64,000 nucleotides of DNA from Streptomyces sp. CBMA152 (GTDB lineage: Bacteria > Actinomycetota > Actinomycetes > Streptomycetales > Streptomycetaceae). Location: assembly GCF_014596475.1 (NCBI RefSeq), contig NZ_MECJ01000019.1, forward strand, positions 1-64,000. The letters are read 5' to 3'. Within the stretch, counting starts at the first letter, position 1, and every line of letters begins with the position of its first letter. Position numbers and translations under genes: made by a program. This document shows positions 1-9,036 of this stretch, piece after piece. The notes beneath the pieces were generated by a model. The model was not told the DNA's origin and searched no databases. It was given only the letters and a program-made list of their open reading frames with translations.

Positions 1-411
1 TTCAGGTTCTTCGCTCTCGCGTTTTCCCTTTCCGGCGGTTCCGACTCTATCAGATCCTTTCGGGCCTGATTTCCGGTCTCCCGGAGCCAAGTCGGCTTGT
101 CTTCCCGGCTGTTGGGCCGTTCCGACGTCCCAGACTCTAGCGGATTTCCCGGGCGGCTCCTAATCGGGCCGGCAAGTCGATCCCACTCTCGTCGAATTGA
201 AATTCGGCATGCCGAAATTCATCCCGGACGGGAGACCGTGCTGAGTTGGGTTGCCGCAAATCTGCGGCGGACGGCTGTCGCAGAAACCTTCCGGCCCCGC
301 GACAACTCGAAGAACTCTACGGATCCGGGAGGGGGATGTCAACCCCCGTCAACCGGTTTACGGACGGGTCCCAGACCCCCAGCCCCCGGACCTCTCCAGG
401 TCAGTCGGGGG
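1..411. other. Non-coding region with degenerate ACTCTA repeats
   Basis: I see no convincing gene here; the overlapping open frames look like GC-skew noise. The stretch is visibly richer in A+T than its surroundings. A motif of the form ACTCTA, a few bases, GAT, then CGGG recurs at about 43-64, 133-153 and 313-330. A perfect 14 bp palindrome, TTCGGCATGCCGAA, lies at 203-216. The function is unknown; it could be the control region or 3' flank of a gene beyond the left edge of the window. Confidence 0.5.
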
Positions 412-978
412 TCAGTCCAGGTCCGTCAGACGCCCGCCCGCGTCCGGCTGGGCGTGCTCCACCCGGCGCAGCAGGCGGATCAGCATCTCGCCCAGGACGC
501 CGCGCTCCTCGGAGGAGAGGTCCTGGAGCAGGTCGTCCTCGAAGTCGGTGGCCATCTCCATGGCCTCCAGCCACTTCGTACGCCCCTCGTCGGTCAGCTC
601 GACGATGACCCGCACCCGGTTGTTCTCGTCGCGGTCGCGCGTGACCAGGCCCTCGCCCGCCATGCGGTCGATGCGGTGGGTCATGGCGGCGGGGGTGAGG
701 CCGAGGCGCTTGGCCAGTTCGCCGGGGCCGAGCCGGTACGGCTTGCCCGCGAGCACGAGGGTCTTCAGGACCTCCCACTCGGCGTTGCTGATGCCGAGGG
801 CCGCGACCTGGCGTCCGTACGCCACGTTCATACGGCGGTTCAGCCGGCCCAGGGCCGAGACGACCTTCTCCACCTGGGGGTCGAGGTCGCGGAACTCGCG
901 CTGGTACGCCGCGATCTGCTCGTCGAGGGTCGGCTCCTCGGGGCCGGTGGGCCCGCCGGGCTCGGTGGTCTCAGCCAT
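412..978 (-). CDS. MarR-family transcriptional regulator
   Basis: This 188-residue protein has the MarR winged-helix layout. A helical N-terminal dimerisation part is followed by a helix-turn-helix around residues 85-135, where SNAEWEVLKTL and LTPAAMTHRIDRM are visible, and a wing containing TRDRDENNRVRVIVELTDEG. Length is slightly above the family norm because of an acidic, Pro-rich N-terminus. MarR proteins bind palindromic operators as dimers and are usually released by small aromatic ligands. It is divergently arranged with an MFS transporter beginning at 1137, so it most likely represses that transporter and itself; this is inference from context. The ligand cannot be predicted. Confidence 0.93.
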   Translation of the reverse strand: MAETTEPGGPTGPEEPTLDEQIAAYQREFRDLDPQVEKVVSALGRLNRRMNVAYGRQVAALGISNAEWEVLKTLVLAGKPYRLGPGELAKRLGLTPAAMTHRIDRMAGEGLVTRDRDENNRVRVIVELTDEGRTKWLEAMEMATDFEDDLLQDLSSEERGVLGEMLIRLLRRVEHAQPDAGGRLTDLD

Positions 979-1136
979 GCCGCGAGTATCGCACGGTACG
1001 CGTTGGCGTCTAAGTCCTTGAGTGTGTATTGTTGAGGTCCTAACTTTAGTATTGAAGTCTTCGGGCCTGAGAGCTTCAGGTTCAAGACCTCCGCTTCGAG
1101 GCTTCTGCTTCAGGGCCTCCGCTTCCAGACCTCAAG
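979..1136. promoter_or_regulatory. Divergent marR/MFS control region with short repeats
   Basis: This 158 bp spacer must hold both promoters. It is unusually rich in short repeats. TTGAGGTC at 1032-1039 is inverted as GACCTCAA at 1128-1135, and CCTCCGCTTC occurs at 1088-1097 and 1116-1125. TTGAAGTC-like words occur in between. These are candidate MarR operators, but no single canonical inverted repeat stands out. Confidence 0.45.
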
Positions 1137-2432
1137 GTGGTGAGTGTGACCAAGGTGATGGGCGCCGCGATGCGCCGGATCCAGGCGGGGAACGCGCTGA
1201 GCGCGTTCGGGCTCGGGTTCACCGTTCCGTATCTGTACATCTATGTGGCGACGGTGCGAGGGCTCGGCTCCTTCTGGGCCGGGATCGTCCTCGGCGTCTT
1301 CGCTTTGGCCGCGCTCGTCGCACTGCTCTTCACCGGCCGGGTCATCGACCGGCGCGGGCCGCTGCCCGTCCTGGTCGGCGCCGCCGTGACGGCCGCCGTG
1401 GGCGCGCTCTTCCTCGGCATCGCCTCGAACCTGGTCGCGGTCCTCGCGTCCGCCGCGCTGCTCGGCGCGGGCACCGCGGTCATGCAGCCCGCGCTCGCCA
1501 CCATGATCGTGTGGTGCTCGGGCCCGGAGTCCCGTACCCGTGCCTTCGCCATGCAGTTCTTCCTGGCGAACCTCGGGCTCGGCATCGGCGGGCTCGTCGG
1601 CGGGCAGATCGTCGACGAGAGCCGTCCGTCCTCCTTCACGCTGCTCTTCGCCATCGAGTCCGTGATGTTCCTGGTCCTGGCCGGGATCGCGCTGTCCGTG
1701 AAGCTGCCGCAGAACGCGTCCATCGGGGACGCCCGCCCCAAGGGCGAGCAGGGCGGCGGTTTCCGCGCGGTGCTCGGGCACGCTGCGATGGTGCGCCTGT
1801 GCGTCCTCGGCTTCGTGCTCTTCTTCGCCTGCTACGGGCAGTTCGAGTCGGGCCTGGCGGCGTACGGCACCGAGGCGGCCGGGATCGACCCGGCGACGCT
1901 GGGGATCGCGCTGGCCGCCAACACCGGAGCCATCGTCGTCGCCCAGTTCCTGGTGCTGAAGTTCGTCGAGCGCCGCCGCCGCAGCCGCGTCATCGCCGCC
2001 GTCGGCCTCATCTGGACCGTCGCCTGGGTCTTCGCCGGGTACGCGGGCCTCGGGCACGGCAGCCAGACGATGGCGACCGCCGCGTTCGTCTCCACGTACG
2101 CGCTCTTCGGGCTCGGTGAGGCGATGCTGTCGCCGACCGTGGCGCCGCTGGTCGCGGACCTGGCGCCGGAGTCGATGATCGGCCAGTACAACTCGGCGTT
2201 CGCGCTGGTCAAGCAGATGGCGCTGGCGCTCGGCCCGTTCGTGGGCGGGCCCATGGGCGCCACGCTGCACGGCCCGTACATCGTGACCTTCATCGTGTTC
2301 TCGCTCGGGATCACCGTCCTCGCGCTGCGGCTCGGCAAGCGGCTGACCCTCGCGCAGGACCACCCGATGCTCGCGGCGAAGTCGCGGGTGGTCGCGGTTC
2401 ACAAGGCCGAGCCGGCCGAAGTCGCGGCCTGA
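1137..2432 (+). CDS. MFS transporter (probable drug/metabolite exporter)
   Basis: The 431-residue protein has the twelve hydrophobic segments expected of a major facilitator superfamily permease. The loop between helices 2 and 3 carries GRVIDRRGPLP, the family motif A. The central cytoplasmic loop near residue 200 (ARPKGEQGGG) separates the two halves. The chosen GTG start at 1137 directly follows a second-strand-like leader; another GTG and an ATG lie within the next few codons, so the exact start is uncertain. It is divergent from the MarR regulator, the typical arrangement of an inducible efflux pump. The substrate is unknown. Confidence 0.88.
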   Translation: MVSVTKVMGAAMRRIQAGNALSAFGLGFTVPYLYIYVATVRGLGSFWAGIVLGVFALAALVALLFTGRVIDRRGPLPVLVGAAVTAAVGALFLGIASNLVAVLASAALLGAGTAVMQPALATMIVWCSGPESRTRAFAMQFFLANLGLGIGGLVGGQIVDESRPSSFTLLFAIESVMFLVLAGIALSVKLPQNASIGDARPKGEQGGGFRAVLGHAAMVRLCVLGFVLFFACYGQFESGLAAYGTEAAGIDPATLGIALAANTGAIVVAQFLVLKFVERRRRSRVIAAVGLIWTVAWVFAGYAGLGHGSQTMATAAFVSTYALFGLGEAMLSPTVAPLVADLAPESMIGQYNSAFALVKQMALALGPFVGGPMGATLHGPYIVTFIVFSLGITVLALRLGKRLTLAQDHPMLAAKSRVVAVHKAEPAEVAA

Positions 2433-2474
2433 GCCCAGAGCCGCAGCCGCCGTCTACGTAGTCGCTGTCAGCGT

Positions 2475-4166
2475 CTACGTAGGCAGCGCGAACTCGCACC
2501 ACACCGCTTTGCCGCCGCCCGGTGTGCGGCGCGAACCCCAGGACGAGGCGATCGTCGCGACGATCGAGATGCCTCGTCCTGACTCGTCCCCGGGGTCGGC
2601 GCGGCGGCGGCGCGGCAGATGGTCGTCGCCGTCCGTCACCTCGATGATCAGGCGGCGGTCGGTGCGGCGCAGACGTAGCCGCATCGGCGGGGTGCCGTGC
2701 TGGAGCGAGTTCGCCACCAGCTCGCTCGCGGCCAGGACGCCCAGGTCGCGCAGCTCTACGGGGAAGCGCCAGGAGGCGAGGACCCCGGACGCGAAGGCAC
2801 GCGCGCGTGGCGCGGCTTCGACGCCGCCGAGCAGGTCGAGCGCCGCGTTGTGGAAGAGCTCCGCGTTCGGGCCCGTACGGGCCGGGTGCTGGAGGACCAG
2901 GACCGCCACGTCGTCGTCGTGCTCGGCGGTCACCCCGAGCGAGCGGATCAGGCGGTCGCAGACGACCTGCGGGGTGCCGACCGCGCCGGAAAGGGCGCGC
3001 TCCAGGGCCGCGACGCCCTCGTCGATGTCCTCGCCCCTGCGCTCGACGAGACCGTCCGTATAGAGGACGGCGGTCGCACCGGGCGGCAGGGCGATGGTGC
3101 CGGAGGTGTGCAGCCAGCCGCCGGTGCCCAGCGGCGGGCCGTTCGGGTCCTCGGCCCGGTGCACGGTGCCGTCCTCGTGGCGTACGAGAACGGGCAGGTG
3201 GCCGGCGGACGCGTACACCAGACGGCCCTCGTTGGGGTCGTGCACCGCGTAGACGCAGGTGGCGATCTGGCTGGCGTCGATCTCGGCGGCCAGGCCGTCC
3301 AGGAGCTGGAGCACCTCGTGCGGCGGCAGGTCCAGACGCGCGTACGCCCGCACCGCCGTGCGCAGCTGGCCCATCACGGCGGCCGCCCGCACCCCACGGC
3401 CCATCACGTCCCCGATGACCAGCGCCGTGCGCCCGGCGCCGAGCGTGATCACGTCGTACCAGTCGCCGCCGACCGCCGCGTCCGTGCCGCCCGGCTGGTA
3501 GGTGGCGGCGACGCGCAGGTCGTCGGGCTGCTCCAGCTCCTGCGGGAGCAGGGAGCGCTGGAGCGTCACCGCGGTCTCGCGGTGGCGGCGCTCGCTGGCG
3601 CGCAGCCGCTCGGCGGCCTCGGCGTGGTCGGTGACGTCGGCCGCGTGGACGAGGACGCCTCCGCCGCCCTCCCCGCGCGCGGGGATGTCGACGGGCGTGC
3701 AGGTGACCGTGTACGAGCCGCCGCCCTGCGCCTTGCGGGACTTGACCGTACGGGGCTTGCCGCTGCGCAGCACCTGGTCCATCAGCGGCAGCAGGCCCAG
3801 CTCCTCCAGCTCGGGCAGCGCCTTGGCGGCGGGGGCACCGGCGGTGCGGGGGCCGAAGACCGTCGCGTACGCGTCGTTGACGTACGCCACGCGGTGCTCC
3901 GGGCCGTACACCAGCGCCACGAGGGCCGGGAGCTCGCCGAGGAGGCGGCGGACCGACAGCTCCTCCAGGGCGGGCGCGCCTGGGCCGTCCGTCCCGTCGT
4001 CGTCGGGCCAGGTGTCGGCCTCCGGGCCGTACTCACCGCGCGCGGCGGGCACGGAGCCCCGGTCGGTCCGTGCGGCGGCGCGGCGCTGCGTACCGGGGAG
4101 CCGGGCGCTCCAACGCGTGAAGTTCACGGATCTCTTGGCCTCGTGTGTCGCTGGCTGCTGGGTCAC
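2475..4166 (-). CDS. PAS-SpoIIE (PP2C) phosphatase with C-terminal anti-sigma-type ATPase domain
   Basis: This 563-residue soluble protein has three parts. An N-terminal PAS-like sensor lies around residues 80-180 (LVALVYGPEHRVAYVND). A PP2C/SpoIIE serine phosphatase domain spans roughly 210-420, with metal-binding motifs GGDWYDV, VIGDVMGRG and DDDVAVLV. A C-terminal HATPase domain spans roughly 445-560 with SELVANSLQHG and GRGISIV. This multidomain type is common in streptomycetes and is thought to act in partner-switching control of sigma factors, with the kinase phosphorylating and the phosphatase dephosphorylating anti-anti-sigma proteins. No cognate anti-anti-sigma gene is adjacent. It converges on the MFS gene with only a 42 bp gap. 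Confidence 0.9.
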   Translation of the reverse strand: MTQQPATHEAKRSVNFTRWSARLPGTQRRAAARTDRGSVPAARGEYGPEADTWPDDDGTDGPGAPALEELSVRRLLGELPALVALVYGPEHRVAYVNDAYATVFGPRTAGAPAAKALPELEELGLLPLMDQVLRSGKPRTVKSRKAQGGGSYTVTCTPVDIPARGEGGGGVLVHAADVTDHAEAAERLRASERRHRETAVTLQRSLLPQELEQPDDLRVAATYQPGGTDAAVGGDWYDVITLGAGRTALVIGDVMGRGVRAAAVMGQLRTAVRAYARLDLPPHEVLQLLDGLAAEIDASQIATCVYAVHDPNEGRLVYASAGHLPVLVRHEDGTVHRAEDPNGPPLGTGGWLHTSGTIALPPGATAVLYTDGLVERRGEDIDEGVAALERALSGAVGTPQVVCDRLIRSLGVTAEHDDDVAVLVLQHPARTGPNAELFHNAALDLLGGVEAAPRARAFASGVLASWRFPVELRDLGVLAASELVANSLQHGTPPMRLRLRRTDRRLIIEVTDGDDHLPRRRRADPGDESGRGISIVATIASSWGSRRTPGGGKAVWCEFALPT

Positions 4167-4229
4167 TCTGTGCAGGTGTGGGCCCGCCTATGGTCACACG
4201 TCCAGTGTGACGGACCGCACTGACAACCG

Positions 4230-5672
4230 TCAGTTCCCCGGGGGACCGGACGGCTTGGGACCGGATCCATGGCCGGGTCCGACGGGCCGCCCGCCCGCCG
4301 CGCTCTCGAATTCCGCGCGCGGGTGCTCCAGCGAGCCCAGCGAGACGATCTCCCGCTTGAACAGGCCCGCGAGCGTCCATTCGGCGAGCACGCGCGCCTT
4401 GCGGTTGAAGGTCGGCACCCGGCTCAGGTGGTAGGCGCGGTGCATGAACCAGGCCGGGTAGCCCTTGAGTTTGCGGCCGTAGACATGGGCGACGCCCTTG
4501 TGGAGGCCGAGGGAGGCGACCGAGCCGACGTACTTGTGCTCGTACTCCTTGAGCGGCCCGCCGTTGACGGAGGCGGCGATGTTCTCGGCGAGCGTCTTGG
4601 CCTGGCGCACCGCGTGCTGCGCGTTGGGCGCGCACTCCTTGCCCTTCTCGTCGGACGTGATGTCCGGAACGGCGGCCGCGTCCCCGGCCGCCCAGGCGTG
4701 CTCGACGCCCTCGATCCGCAGCTCGGCCGTGCACTTGAGGCGGCCGCGCTCGGTCAGCGGCAGATCGGTGGCGGCGAGGACGGGCGCCGGCTTGACCCCG
4801 GCCGTCCACACGACCGTACGGGTGGGGAAGCGGGAGCCGTCGCTGAGCACCGCGACCCGGTTCTCGCAGGAGTCGAGGCGGGTCTCCAGGCGTACGTCGA
4901 TGTTGCGGCCGCGCAGCTCGCGGATGGCGTACTGGCCCATCTCCTCGCCGACCTCGGGCAGGATGCGGCCGCTGGCCTCCACGAGGATCCACTTCAGGTC
5001 ATCGGGCTTGATGTTGTGGTAGTACCGCGCGGTGTAGCGGGCCATGTCCTCCAGCTCGCCGAGCGCCTCCACGCCCGCGTAGCCGCCGCCGACGAACACG
5101 AAGGTGAGGGCCGCGTCGCGGATCGCGGGGTCGCGGGTGGAGGAGGCGATGTCCATCTGCTCGATGACGTGGTTGCGCAGGCCGATGGCCTCCTCGACCG
5201 TCTTGAAGCCGATGGCGTAGTCGGCGAGGCCCGGGACCGGCAGCGTGCGCGAGATCGAGCCGGGCGCCAGGACGAGTTCGTCGTACGCGATCTCGACGGC
5301 TCCGGTGCCCTCCTCCTCGGTCGCGAGGGTGGTGACGGTCGCGGTCCGCCCGGCGTGGTCGATCTTCTGCACCTCACCGATGACCACATGGCACCGGTCC
5401 AGGACCCGGCGCAGCGGCACCACCACATGGCGCGGCGAGATGGATCCGGCCGCCGCCTCCGGCAGGAACGGCTGGTACGTCATATACGGCTCGGGAGTGA
5501 TCACCGTGATCCGGACGGCACCCTCGCGCAGCCGGGCCTTCAGCTTCCGCTGGAGGCGCAGCGCCGTGTACATCCCGACGTAGCCGCCGCCGACCACGAG
5601 AATGTGCGTGCCGGGCGGTGGTTCGGGGCTCGTCCCCCGATTGATCGCAGCCTTCACCATCCCATGAGGCAT
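4230..5672 (-). CDS. ndh: Type II NADH dehydrogenase (FAD-dependent NDH-2 family)
   Basis: The protein resembles single-subunit NADH:quinone oxidoreductases, which pass electrons from NADH to menaquinone at the membrane without pumping protons. The FAD-binding motif GGGYVGMYTAL is near the N-terminus, a second dinucleotide motif FVGGGYAGVEALGEL lies in the middle, and AWAAGDAAAVPD near residue 320 is the C-terminal FAD motif. I place the start at the ATG at 5672, preceded by GGAG; the open frame runs 32 codons further upstream without a better site. The Gly/Pro-rich C-terminus follows an amphipathic stretch typical of the membrane-anchoring end. A dehydrogenase with another quinone-linked substrate is possible. 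Confidence 0.85.
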   Translation of the reverse strand: MPHGMVKAAINRGTSPEPPPGTHILVVGGGYVGMYTALRLQRKLKARLREGAVRITVITPEPYMTYQPFLPEAAAGSISPRHVVVPLRRVLDRCHVVIGEVQKIDHAGRTATVTTLATEEEGTGAVEIAYDELVLAPGSISRTLPVPGLADYAIGFKTVEEAIGLRNHVIEQMDIASSTRDPAIRDAALTFVFVGGGYAGVEALGELEDMARYTARYYHNIKPDDLKWILVEASGRILPEVGEEMGQYAIRELRGRNIDVRLETRLDSCENRVAVLSDGSRFPTRTVVWTAGVKPAPVLAATDLPLTERGRLKCTAELRIEGVEHAWAAGDAAAVPDITSDEKGKECAPNAQHAVRQAKTLAENIAASVNGGPLKEYEHKYVGSVASLGLHKGVAHVYGRKLKGYPAWFMHRAYHLSRVPTFNRKARVLAEWTLAGLFKREIVSLGSLEHPRAEFESAAGGRPVGPGHGSGPKPSGPPGN

Positions 5673-5983
5673 CCCGCTCCGGGGTTTGTCCACAGGCCCG
5701 GCAAATTGTGTGACTGGCGGATGTGGCCGGAAGCGGTGCCGCGTTTTCCCGCAGGTTGGGATAAACATGCAGGTCAGAGCGGGGTAACGCGCTCAACGCA
5801 CCGGTCCGAATCGGGAAGGTTCGCCTCGTTGCTCCGATCGGGGTGCACACCGTGCGGAACAACCCTCTTCTGAATTGACTCCGGCTCAACTATGTTCGTA
5901 CCTCGTCGGGGTGTCGGGTCCGGCCACCCGACTGTCAGGGCGGGGAGTCTCCGGGGGGAGACGTCATTACCGGGGGAACGGTT
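5673..5983. promoter_or_regulatory. Divergent ndh/atrA intergenic region
   Basis: This is a 311 bp region between divergently transcribed genes. On the plus strand TTGACT at 5875-5880 and TACCTC at 5899-5904 are separated by 18 bp and could be an atrA promoter. A strong ribosome binding site, GGGGGAACGG, precedes the ATG at 5984. No clear Rex or other redox operator is visible for ndh. Confidence 0.35.
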
Positions 5984-6802
5984 ATGCATATTCAGGACTC
6001 TCATTGGCAGGCTGCTGTCGTCGCGTCGGCGGACGGCATGGGACGTACGGGCGGTGGTGGGAGCGCTTCCCGCTCCGCACCGCTGCGCGTGGACGCCCAG
6101 CGGAATCTGGAGCATGTGCTCCGCGCCGCGCGCGAGGTCTTCGGTGAACTGGGGTACGGGGCGCCGATGGAGGACGTGGCGCGCCGCGCCCGCGTCGGCG
6201 TCGGCACGGTGTACCGCCGGTTCCCGAGCAAGGACGTGCTGGTCCGGCGGATAGCCGAGGAGGAGACCGCGCGCCTGACCGACCAGGCGCGCACCGCCCT
6301 CGGCCAGGAGGAGGAGCCGTGGTCGGCCCTCTCCCGCTTCCTGCGGACCTCCGTCGCCTCGGGCGCGGGCCGGCTGCTGCCGCCGCAGGTGCTGCGGGTC
6401 GGCGTGGACGTCGACGAGTCGACGGTGGTCGGCGGAGCACCGGCGCTGGAGCCGGTCGAGCCGCTGGAGGCGGTGACGTCGCTGCCCGCCGAGGCGCGGG
6501 TGCCGCAGCAGCGCCAGGCGGGTCTGCCGGGCACGCCCGACCTGCGGGTCGTCGAGCCGCGCACGACGTCCGCCGACGAGCTCGACGACGCGGGGGCGGC
6601 CGAGCTGCTCGCGGTCGTGGGCCAGCTGGTGGACCGCGCGCGCGAGGCGGGCGAGCTGCGACGTGACGTCACGGTGGCCGACGTACTGCTGGTGATAGCG
6701 ACGGCGGCGCCCTCGCTGCCGGACGCGCACCAGCAGGCGGCGGCGTCCGCCCGGCTGCTCGACATCCTCCTTGAGGGGCTGCGGTCGCGGCCGGCGTCGT
6801 GA
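5984..6802 (+). CDS. atrA: TetR-family regulator, AtrA type
   Basis: This 272-residue protein has a TetR helix-turn-helix at about residues 41-90, including MEDVARRARVGVGTVYRRF. It also has an N-terminal extension starting MHIQDSHW that I recognise as that of AtrA. In S. coelicolor AtrA (SCO4118) activates the actinorhodin activator gene actII-ORF4 and other developmental or carbon-related targets. Location beside an NDH-2 gene and a sigma factor matches the order I recall for that locus. The ligand-binding half is rich in Ala, Glu and Val with an unstructured middle around residues 140-195. The identification as AtrA is from sequence memory, not a search. Confidence 0.8.
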   Translation: MHIQDSHWQAAVVASADGMGRTGGGGSASRSAPLRVDAQRNLEHVLRAAREVFGELGYGAPMEDVARRARVGVGTVYRRFPSKDVLVRRIAEEETARLTDQARTALGQEEEPWSALSRFLRTSVASGAGRLLPPQVLRVGVDVDESTVVGGAPALEPVEPLEAVTSLPAEARVPQQRQAGLPGTPDLRVVEPRTTSADELDDAGAAELLAVVGQLVDRAREAGELRRDVTVADVLLVIATAAPSLPDAHQQAAASARLLDILLEGLRSRPAS

Positions 6803-7037
6803 GGCGCTGATCGTCGGCCGACGGCTTCGGCGGTCCGCCGCCGGTCCGGGGCGGGCGGGCTCCGGCCTTCCGTGCTCGCGTCAGTCGATCCTTCCCCGTA
6901 CGGGGAAGGAGTAGTGCCGCGGTGCGGGAAGTCTCCCCGGATGAGTGGTTGACGCTCCGGGGGCTCCGCCGGGCCGTGGACTCTGTGGCACGCTTGCCCG
7001 GTGGTCGGGTCTGAGCGCGCTTACGGGGGCTTCCGCG

Positions 7038-9020
7038 ATGAACGTTGACGGGCGGGACGAGTCGCTCGGAGGCGGCAGCGGGACGGAGCCGGGCGGGCTG
7101 CCGGCCCGGCACGTGCCGAGCCAGGGCGGCCCCGGCGGACGTCCGGACGGCGACGGCGAGCCCGGCGGGACCGTACTGCCCGGCCCCTGGGGCTCCGCCC
7201 ACCAGTCCGACGCCCCAACGTCCGGATCCGGCGCGTCCGGGTCCGGCGCGGAAGCCAGCGTTCCGCAGCAGCGCGAGCGCGGCACCGGTACCACCAAGCC
7301 GACCGCGCCCGAGCTCGCCACCGCCGACGCCGAGCTGATCCAGCGGATGCGGGCGGGCGACGACAGCGCGTACGAGGAGCTGTTCCGGCGGCACTCGGAC
7401 GCGGTGCGCCGCTACGCGCGCACCTGCTGCCGGGACGCGCACACCGCCGACGACCTGACGGCCGAGGTGTTCGCCCGCACCCTCCAGGCGGTGCGCGGCG
7501 GGGCCGGGCCCGAGCAGGCCGTGCGGGCGTACCTCATGACGACCGTGCGCCGCGTCGCCGCGTCCTGGACCAAGACCGCCAAGCGCGAGCAACTGGTCGA
7601 GGACTTCGCGCTCTTCGCCGACCAGGCCGCCCGCACCTCGGACGGCCGGGACGGCGACACCGTCGACCTCGGCGCGGACGTACGGGCGATGCACGAGGCG
7701 GAGCAGTCGCTCGCCCTCCAGGCGTTCCGCTCGCTGCCCGAGCGGTGGCAGGCGGTGCTCTGGCACACCACGGTCGAGGAGGAGTCGCCCAGCGAGATCG
7801 CCCCGCTGTTCGGGCTGAGCGCCAACGCCACGGCTGTGCTCGCCTCCCGGGCCCGGGAGGGCCTGAAGCAGGCGTATCTCCAGGCGCATGTCTCCACCGC
7901 GCTCACCGAGGGCGGCGACTGCGCCCGTTACGCGGACCGGCTCGGGGCGTACGCGCGCGGGGGCCTGCGGATGCGGGCCGAGCGGGGCCTGAGCAAGCAC
8001 CTGGAGGAGTGCGCCAAGTGCCGGCTCGCGGTCGTCGAGCTCAAAGACGTCAACGCCGGGATTCCCGCGCTGCTGCCGGTCGCGGTGGTCGGCTGGTTCG
8101 CCGCCGGGTACTCGCTCAAGGCCGCCGGGATCGTGGCGGGCGGCGCCGCCGGTGCGGCAGGCGCGGGTGCCGCCGCGGCCGCCGGGGGCGGAAGTTCGTC
8201 GGGGAGCACGGCCGGAGGTGCCGTCGCCTCGGAGGGGCTCGGCGCCCCGGCCAAGGCGGGCATCGCGGCGGCGGTCGCCGTCGCGGTGGCCGCAGGTGTG
8301 GTCTTCGCGCTCAGCGGCAACGACAGCAAGCCGCCCGCGAAGCCCGAGGCCAAGCCCCCGGCGGTGGTCCCGGTCGTCCCGCAGAAACAGCCGCCCTCCC
8401 CCACACCGGAGCCCCCGGCGCCGCCCGCGCCCGTGCCGCCGCCCCCGCCGCTGCCGCCGAAGAAGCCGTCCCCCCGGCCGACGCCCAAGCCCGTACCCCC
8501 GAAGCCCAAGCCGAAGCCGCCCGCCCCGGCGCCGAAGCCCACGCCGCCGAAGCCCAAGCCGACCCCTCCCCCGCCGCCCCCGGTGCAGACGGTCTACCAG
8601 GTCAACCGGCTCCAGTACGGCGTGTTCGGCGACCACACCAAGCCCGAGGTGCGGCTCGACGGGTCCAGCTGGCTCTGGCAGCGCTGGGGCCTGTCGATCG
8701 ACGACCAGCCGTACAGCCATGGCGTGACCGTGCACGCGAGGTCGTCGGTGACCATCGACCTCAACCGCCAGTGCTCGTCCTACGACGCGTTCGCGGGGGT
8801 GGACGATCTGACGATGGGCCTGGGCGCGGTGCGGTTCTCGGTGTACGGGGACGGGACGCTGCTGTGGCGCTCGCCCGTGATGCACGGCGGCGACCCTGCG
8901 GTGGCGGTGCACGCCGATCTCTCGGGCCACCGGACGCTGCGTCTGGTGGTCGATCCGCACACGCCGTTCGGGTCGGTGGCGCTCGCGGACTGGGCGAAGT
9001 CGGTCATCAACTGCCGCTGA
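7038..9020 (+). CDS. Sigma-70 factor fused to zinc-finger anti-sigma-like, membrane and NPCBM domains
   Basis: I start this at the ATG at 7038, preceded by GGGGGC, giving 660 residues. A disordered Gly/Ser/Pro tract (1-95) is followed by sigma region 2 (about 96-175, ADDLTAEVFARTL) and region 4 (about 224-282, SLPERWQAVLWHTTVEEESPS). Then comes a ZAS-like zinc-binding segment with Cys295 and HLEECAKC (His321, Cys325, Cys328), hydrophobic stretches including a likely transmembrane helix at 407-426, a Pro/Lys-rich wall-spanning linker (430-517), and an NPCBM-like carbohydrate-binding domain (518-660). Sigma, anti-sigma and putative extracellular sensor thus sit in one chain. It would tether an ECF-type sigma factor to the membrane; release by proteolysis is my inference. 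The start upstream at 6945 is less likely. Confidence 0.88.
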   Translation: MNVDGRDESLGGGSGTEPGGLPARHVPSQGGPGGRPDGDGEPGGTVLPGPWGSAHQSDAPTSGSGASGSGAEASVPQQRERGTGTTKPTAPELATADAELIQRMRAGDDSAYEELFRRHSDAVRRYARTCCRDAHTADDLTAEVFARTLQAVRGGAGPEQAVRAYLMTTVRRVAASWTKTAKREQLVEDFALFADQAARTSDGRDGDTVDLGADVRAMHEAEQSLALQAFRSLPERWQAVLWHTTVEEESPSEIAPLFGLSANATAVLASRAREGLKQAYLQAHVSTALTEGGDCARYADRLGAYARGGLRMRAERGLSKHLEECAKCRLAVVELKDVNAGIPALLPVAVVGWFAAGYSLKAAGIVAGGAAGAAGAGAAAAAGGGSSSGSTAGGAVASEGLGAPAKAGIAAAVAVAVAAGVVFALSGNDSKPPAKPEAKPPAVVPVVPQKQPPSPTPEPPAPPAPVPPPPPLPPKKPSPRPTPKPVPPKPKPKPPAPAPKPTPPKPKPTPPPPPPVQTVYQVNRLQYGVFGDHTKPEVRLDGSSWLWQRWGLSIDDQPYSHGVTVHARSSVTIDLNRQCSSYDAFAGVDDLTMGLGAVRFSVYGDGTLLWRSPVMHGGDPAVAVHADLSGHRTLRLVVDPHTPFGSVALADWAKSVINCR

Positions 9021-9036
9021 GGCGACGACGACCCGG

